Origin: Propionibacteriaceae bacterium
GTDB lineage: Bacteria; Actinomycetota; Actinomycetes; Propionibacteriales; Propionibacteriaceae
DNA: 11,138 nucleotides
Assembly: GCA_003153855.1 (NCBI GenBank)
Contig: PMBM01000128.1
Span: 25,516-36,653 of the forward strand
Reading direction: 5' to 3'
Shown: positions 7,511 to 11,138 of the stretch, piece after piece
Position numbering within the stretch: position 1 is the first letter of the stretch
Layout of the letters: the number at the start of each line of letters is the position of its first letter
Position numbers and translations under genes: made by a program
The notes under the pieces: model-generated
Told to the model about the DNA's origin: nothing
Seen by the model: only the letters and a program-made list of their open reading frames with translations
The model's database searches: none

Positions 7511-7544
7511 CTGTGGTCGATTCGAAACCACAGTGCTCATAGCA
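7511..7544 (-). promoter_or_regulatory. Inverted-repeat operator (or 5' UTR stem) and possible -10 of the ABC operon
   Basis: CTGTGGT (7511-7517) is repeated inverted as ACCACAG (7527-7533), perfect 7-base arms with nine bases between, the inner part containing the TTCGAA palindrome. On the minus strand an extended-10-like TGCTATGAG lies at 7544-7536, so the repeat would overlap the transcription start, a usual repressor site. In RNA the same arms would form a stem ending one base before the ribosome binding site. No clear -35 is seen. No second copy was found near the divergent dehydrogenase gene. Confidence 0.5.
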
Positions 7545-8018
7545 AATCCACACTCGGTAAATGGCGGATGCCTGGGAGGTGAACCGGTGACGTCTAGTCA
7601 GTGGAGGACCCCGCGCGGGTCGACTCACGTCCGCTGCAGACGTGGATTGGCCCGGCCCGGCCTTCAGCAGGGAGGAGTTGAGGGTACGACGTCGGCGCCC
7701 AGCAGCTTCTCTGGCTGCCATCTCTCTTCGAGATTCTCGCGCCTCGAGTTGTCCGGAGTTGGGGCACGACCTGAGCACCTTGAGCTATCGAGTCAACTCG
7801 CCACGAACGTCGGTCACCAGCCGCGCGAGCACCCGCGAGGCGACCCCGAGCCGAGAGCTGTGAAGAAGGGAGGGGAGGGGTACAGGACCGAGCGTTTCAG
7901 CCATCTTGCTCATTTGAGTGGGTGGGCGCATCAGCCGCCGTGGGCGAGCACATCGTCTGCCATGATCCGGGTGGATGGCCCAGTTCCTCGCTCCGGGGCG
8001 ACGGTCGCCTAGGACCGT
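7545..8018. other. Long divergent intergenic region without a supportable gene
   Basis: The gap between the ABC operon and the dehydrogenase gene is 537 bases (7497-8033). Open frames exist here on both strands, but none has a ribosome binding site, a known motif or a natural domain pattern. Visible elements: a palindrome CGAGT-CA-ACTCG (7789-7800), whose half CGAGTTG also occurs at 7745-7751; a purine run with three G-tracts (7862-7880); and CTCA-TT-TGAG (7909-7918). These may be sites for regulators of the dehydrogenase-kinase operon, whose promoter I could not place with confidence. Confidence 0.4.
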
Positions 8019-8024
8019 AGGAGG
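8019..8024 (+). promoter_or_regulatory. Strong ribosome binding site of the AraM-like gene
   Basis: A full AGGAGG lies nine bases before the first of two adjacent ATG codons (8034 and 8037), which supports 8034 as the start. The site sits inside TAGG-AGG-CCTA (8018-8028), a very small inverted repeat that is probably too tight to matter. Confidence 0.75.
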
Positions 8025-8033
8025 CCTATACCG

Positions 8034-9401
8034 ATGATGGATTCCCTGATCCAGCAAGCCGTCACGACGGCCACCCAGACACGCGCGATCGCCTTCGGTG
8101 AGTGCGCGCTCTCCGCCACCGGCGACTTGTTCGCGGACCAGTTTCCAGGTTCCCGAGTGCTGGTCGTGGCCGACGAGAACACGTTCGCGGCCGCTGGGGA
8201 GCCGGTCGTAGCCTCATTGCTCGCAGCAGGGGTGGCGTTCGTCGAACCACCGTTCATCTTCCCCGGAGTGCCCACTCTGTACTCGAGCTACGACAACGTG
8301 GAAGTGCTGCGCGAGCACCTGCGTCCACTGACGGACACCGTCGTGTGCTCGATCGCCGCCGGGACCTTGAACGACATCGCCAAGCTCGCCAGCGGAGAGC
8401 TGGACAGGCCGTACATGAATGTCTGCACGGCGGCGTCAGTCGACGGCTACGCCTCGTTCGGCGCCTCAATCTCCGTGGACGGCTTCAAGATCACCCGTGA
8501 CTGCGCCGCACCAGCAGCGATCGTGGCGGACATTGGCGTGATGGCCGGCGCCCCCGCACGCCTCACCGCCACCGGCTATGGCGACCTGATCGAGAAGGTT
8601 CCGGCCGGGGCAGACTGGATCCTTGCTGACGAGCTGGGCATCGAGCCCATAGATCCGTACGTGTGGGGCCTGGTCCAGGGGACGCTGCGGGATGCGCTGG
8701 CCTGCCCCGACAGGATCGCCGCGAGGGATCGTACGGAGATCGCGAAGCTGGCCGAAGCCAACATCATGTCCGGGCTGGCGATGCAGGCGATGGAGTCGTC
8801 CCGCCCGGCCTCAGGGGCGGGACACCAGTTCTCGCATGTCTGGGAGATGGAAGGCCACGGCTTGGACTGGGAGCCGCCCCTGTCCCACGGCTTCAAAGTG
8901 GGCATCGGCACGATCGCCTCGTGCGCGATCTGGGAGGCGACCCTCGCGCTCGATCTGCAGCAGCTGGACGTGGACCGGGTGGTGGCGTCTGCCCCGTCGA
9001 CCGAGGAGCTCCAGCGGCGGTGCCGTCAGCTGCTCCGACCGAGGATCGCGGAAGCGGCGCTGCCTCAGATCCTCGCCAAGCACTTGACCGGGGAGGCTCT
9101 GCGCGCGCGCATCGAGCTGATCGTGGAGCACTGGCCGGAGATCTGTCGACGGGCTGCGCCGCAGCTCCTCGCGCCTCAAGAGGTGATGGACCGGCTCTGG
9201 GCGGTTGGCGCCCCGCACCATCCCTCACTGATCGGCATGGATTGGGAGCGGTTCCGGATGACCCACTTCAAAGTCGCGCTGATCCGCAGCCGGTACACCG
9301 TGCTTGACGTCCTGAGCGATCTGGGTCTGTACGAAGACGTAGTCGAAGGCCTGTTCAGTGCGGGAGGCTTCTGGGGGCGGCATGCCACCCCCGAGGCCTG
9401 A
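8034..9401 (+). CDS. araM: AraM/EgsA-family NAD(P)-dependent glycerol-1-phosphate-type dehydrogenase
   Basis: Metal-dependent dehydrogenase of 455 residues in the iron-alcohol-dehydrogenase/3-dehydroquinate-synthase-like fold; relatives reduce dihydroxyacetone phosphate to sn-glycerol 1-phosphate (B. subtilis AraM, archaeal EgsA). Seen: the nucleotide-loop AAGTLNDIAKLAS (108-120), ASVDGYASFGA (134-144), ADIGVMAGAPARL (165-177), the YGDLIEK turn (182-188), SSRPASGAGHQFSHVWEM (255-272) and LSHGFKVGIGTI (283-294). By homology the metal ligands are D137, H264 and H285, all present. The residue before H264 is Gly263, where I recall Glu in relatives. The family core ends near 310; the helical remainder to 455 is typical of AraM. 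Start by AGGAGG at nine bases. It is cotranscribed with the kinase 42 bases downstream, as AraM neighbours arabinose genes in Bacillus. True substrate (glycerol, erythritol or pentitol phosphate) is open. Confidence 0.85.
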   Translation: MMDSLIQQAVTTATQTRAIAFGECALSATGDLFADQFPGSRVLVVADENTFAAAGEPVVASLLAAGVAFVEPPFIFPGVPTLYSSYDNVEVLREHLRPLTDTVVCSIAAGTLNDIAKLASGELDRPYMNVCTAASVDGYASFGASISVDGFKITRDCAAPAAIVADIGVMAGAPARLTATGYGDLIEKVPAGADWILADELGIEPIDPYVWGLVQGTLRDALACPDRIAARDRTEIAKLAEANIMSGLAMQAMESSRPASGAGHQFSHVWEMEGHGLDWEPPLSHGFKVGIGTIASCAIWEATLALDLQQLDVDRVVASAPSTEELQRRCRQLLRPRIAEAALPQILAKHLTGEALRARIELIVEHWPEICRRAAPQLLAPQEVMDRLWAVGAPHHPSLIGMDWERFRMTHFKVALIRSRYTVLDVLSDLGLYEDVVEGLFSAGGFWGRHATPEA

Positions 9402-9443
9402 CGAGCTGGGCAACATCCGCGCAATGGAGCGAGAGGATCTGAA

Positions 9444-11126
9444 ATGACGGAAAACAAGGGCGAACGATTCATTGTCGGCATCGACTTCGGAACCCTTTCG
9501 GGACGAGCGGTGATCACGCGGGTCAGCGACGGGGAGATCGTCGGCGAGGCTGTGCATGCCTACGAGCACGGGGCGATGGACCGTGTTCTGAGCGCTGGCG
9601 ACGGCCGCGAGCTGCCGCCAGACTTCGCCCTGCAGGTCCCCGACGACTACCGGCAGGTGCTGCGCAACGCGGTGCCGCGGGCGGTGAGGGCCTCCGGGGT
9701 GGCACCGAGCGACGTCGTCGGCATTGGCGTGGACTTCACCTCGGCGACCGTGATCTTCGCGGATGACGACGGTGTGCCGATGTGCGAGCACGAGCGGTTC
9801 CGCAACGAGCCGCACGCGTACGCCAAGCTGTGGAAGCATCACGGCGCACATGAGCAGGCGCACCGCATCGTCGCCTTGGCCAAGGAGCGCGGCGAGACGT
9901 GGCTTGCCCGCTACGGCGGGGACCTGTCCTCCGAGCTCCTGATGCCGAAGGCGCTCGAGACGCTGGAGAAGGCGCCGGACGTGTACGCGCAGGCGAGCCA
10001 GATCGTCGATGCCGTGGACTGGATCACCTGGCAGCTCACCGACACCCTCAGCTACGCCGCCGGCGACTCGGGCTACAAGCGGATGTACCAGGACGGGCGA
10101 TACCCGTCGCCGGAGTTCCTGGCCGCTCTCAACCCCGGCTTCGCTGACGCGTTCACCGACAAGATGACGGCCCCCGTGCTGCCGCTGGGCGCCCGGGTGG
10201 GCGGCTTGAGCGCGACAGCGGCCGCGTGGACCGGTCTGATCGAGGGCACCGCCGTGGCGAGCGGCAACATCGACGCCCACGTTCACGCCGTGAGCGTGAA
10301 CGCGGTCAAGCCCGGTCAGCTGACCGCGATCCTCGGCACCTCCACCTGCTGGGTCCTCTCGGCCGAGGAGTACCGCGATGTGCCGGGGATCTTCGGAGCC
10401 GTGGACGGTGGCATCGTTGCGGGAGCCTGGGGGTACGAAGCGGGCCAGTCGGCTGTGGGGGACATGTTCGACTGGTTCACCGCAAACTGCGTGCCTCAGC
10501 AGTACGTTGACGCGGCCGACGCGGCCGGCATACACCTGAATGACTACCTGATGTCGCTCACCGCAGGGGACGAGGTGGGTGCGAGCGGCCTGGTCGCGCT
10601 CGACTGGTTCAACGGGAACCGGTCGATCCTCATCGACTCGAACCTCTCGGGGCTCGTAGTGGGACAGACACTACGGACGACGGCGCCTGAGATCTTCCGC
10701 GCGCTGGTCGAAGCCTCCGCGTTCGGCGCCCGGATGATCATCGACAACTTCGAAGCCCACGACGTCCCGATCACCGATGTGACGGCCGCGGGAGGACTGC
10801 TCAACAGCGCGTCCATCATGCAGCTCTACGCTGACGCGCTGAGGCGCCCCCTGTCCGTCGCGGGCGTGGCCCAAGCCGGTGCTCAGGGATCGGCGATCTA
10901 CGCTGCGGTCGCCGCCGGCGAGTATCCGGACGTCGTGGCCGCGGCCGCTGCCATGGGCCGGGTGCGCCATGACGCGTACCTTCCAGACCCTGATCGCGCG
11001 GCTGGCTATGACCAGCTCTATGCGCAGTACGCCGAGCTGTACGAGCTGTTCGGCAAGGGCACCGAGGTCATGCACCGGCTGCGGGCGATCACCCGTGACG
11101 CTCTTGCGCGGCGCCCTCAGCTGTGA
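9444..11126 (+). CDS. araB: Ribulokinase (FGGY carbohydrate kinase, AraB family)
   Basis: ATP-dependent cytoplasmic kinase of 560 residues, the usual AraB length; AraB converts L-ribulose to L-ribulose 5-phosphate in L-arabinose breakdown. The N-terminal FGGY domain starts with FIVGIDFGTLSGRAV (9-23), then GIGVDFTSATV (93-103), the substrate-side KLWKHHGA (128-135), SSELLMPKALETLEKAPDVY (162-181) and VDWITWQLTD (191-200). The probable catalytic base is D277 in GNIDAHVHA (274-282). The C-terminal ATP domain shows ILGTSTCW (296-303), WGYEAGQSAVGDMFDWF (329-345), LDWFNGNRS (386-394), AAGGLLNSASIMQLYADALR (448-467) and QAGAQGSAIYAA (477-488). These motifs match AraB rather than xylulokinase or glycerol kinase. 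The start is ATG 9444, with GAGAGGA at 9431-9437. It follows the AraM-like gene with no room for a terminator; only 12 bases remain in the window, so araD or araA could follow but are not seen. Confidence 0.9.
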   Translation: MTENKGERFIVGIDFGTLSGRAVITRVSDGEIVGEAVHAYEHGAMDRVLSAGDGRELPPDFALQVPDDYRQVLRNAVPRAVRASGVAPSDVVGIGVDFTSATVIFADDDGVPMCEHERFRNEPHAYAKLWKHHGAHEQAHRIVALAKERGETWLARYGGDLSSELLMPKALETLEKAPDVYAQASQIVDAVDWITWQLTDTLSYAAGDSGYKRMYQDGRYPSPEFLAALNPGFADAFTDKMTAPVLPLGARVGGLSATAAAWTGLIEGTAVASGNIDAHVHAVSVNAVKPGQLTAILGTSTCWVLSAEEYRDVPGIFGAVDGGIVAGAWGYEAGQSAVGDMFDWFTANCVPQQYVDAADAAGIHLNDYLMSLTAGDEVGASGLVALDWFNGNRSILIDSNLSGLVVGQTLRTTAPEIFRALVEASAFGARMIIDNFEAHDVPITDVTAAGGLLNSASIMQLYADALRRPLSVAGVAQAGAQGSAIYAAVAAGEYPDVVAAAAAMGRVRHDAYLPDPDRAAGYDQLYAQYAELYELFGKGTEVMHRLRAITRDALARRPQL

Positions 11127-11138
11127 CGTCGTACGCCG

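Noticed and set aside
7642..7863. Small open frame in the divergent gap as a possible small protein
   Set aside because: No ribosome binding site or known motif, and Arg/Ser-rich composition. Not excluded, but unsupported.
6594..8012. Long plus-strand open frame (472 codons) opposite the binding-protein gene
   Set aside because: It is antisense to a clear lipoprotein gene, is rich in Val/Gly/Asp/Arg as expected from high-GC opposite-strand shadows, and has no domain motif or ribosome binding site.
7962..8012. Short 16-codon frame starting at ATG 7962 as an upstream leader peptide of the dehydrogenase gene
   Set aside because: No ribosome binding site before it and no regulatory codon pattern such as repeated amino acids.
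9225..10535. Long minus-strand open frame (436 codons) opposite the ribulokinase gene
   Set aside because: Arg/His/Val-rich shadow with no recognisable motif; the plus strand carries every AraB motif in order.

Overview
This is a high-GC window with GTG and ATG starts, genes in mixed orientation, apparently leaderless promoters and a lipoprotein-anchored ABC binding protein. All of this fits an actinomycete (Actinomycetota). I cannot name a genus from the sequence alone. No RNA gene, CRISPR array, insertion sequence or integrase is visible.

Layout, left to right. (1) Positions 1-702, minus strand: the N-terminal half of a Bcr/CflA-type MFS drug efflux pump, cut by the window edge. It is divergent from (2) 835-1722, an XRE-type regulator with an MmyB-like C-terminal domain, which probably controls the pump. 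(3) After a 374-base gap carrying inverted repeats, 2097-3512 encodes a GT28/MGDG-synthase-like glycosyltransferase with an extra C-terminal stretch, probably from a leaderless transcript. (4) Convergent to it, a tightly coupled minus-strand operon (7496 down to 3594) encodes a complete ABC importer: binding lipoprotein, two permeases and ATPase, each junction a 4-base overlap. It is of the polyamine/iron/phosphonate (PotABCD/AfuABC-like) architecture. (5) A 537-base divergent intergenic region contains a strong inverted repeat next to the importer gene's ribosome binding site. (6) On the plus strand, 8034-9401 encodes an AraM/EgsA-family sugar- or glycerol-phosphate dehydrogenase. It is followed 42 bases later by an AraB-family ribulokinase (9444-11126), the start of an operon that probably continues past the right edge.

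How the parts may work together: the importer and the AraM-AraB genes are head to head, so they may form one uptake-and-catabolism locus. AraB phosphorylates a ketopentose or polyol-like substrate, and AraM interconverts a keto phosphate and an alcohol phosphate. The importer, however, is not one of the usual pentose transporter types (CUT1 or CUT2), and the true substrate is open. This importer plus AraM/AraB pairing is the most interesting part of the window. The left third (efflux pump, regulator, glycosyltransferase) looks functionally unrelated.
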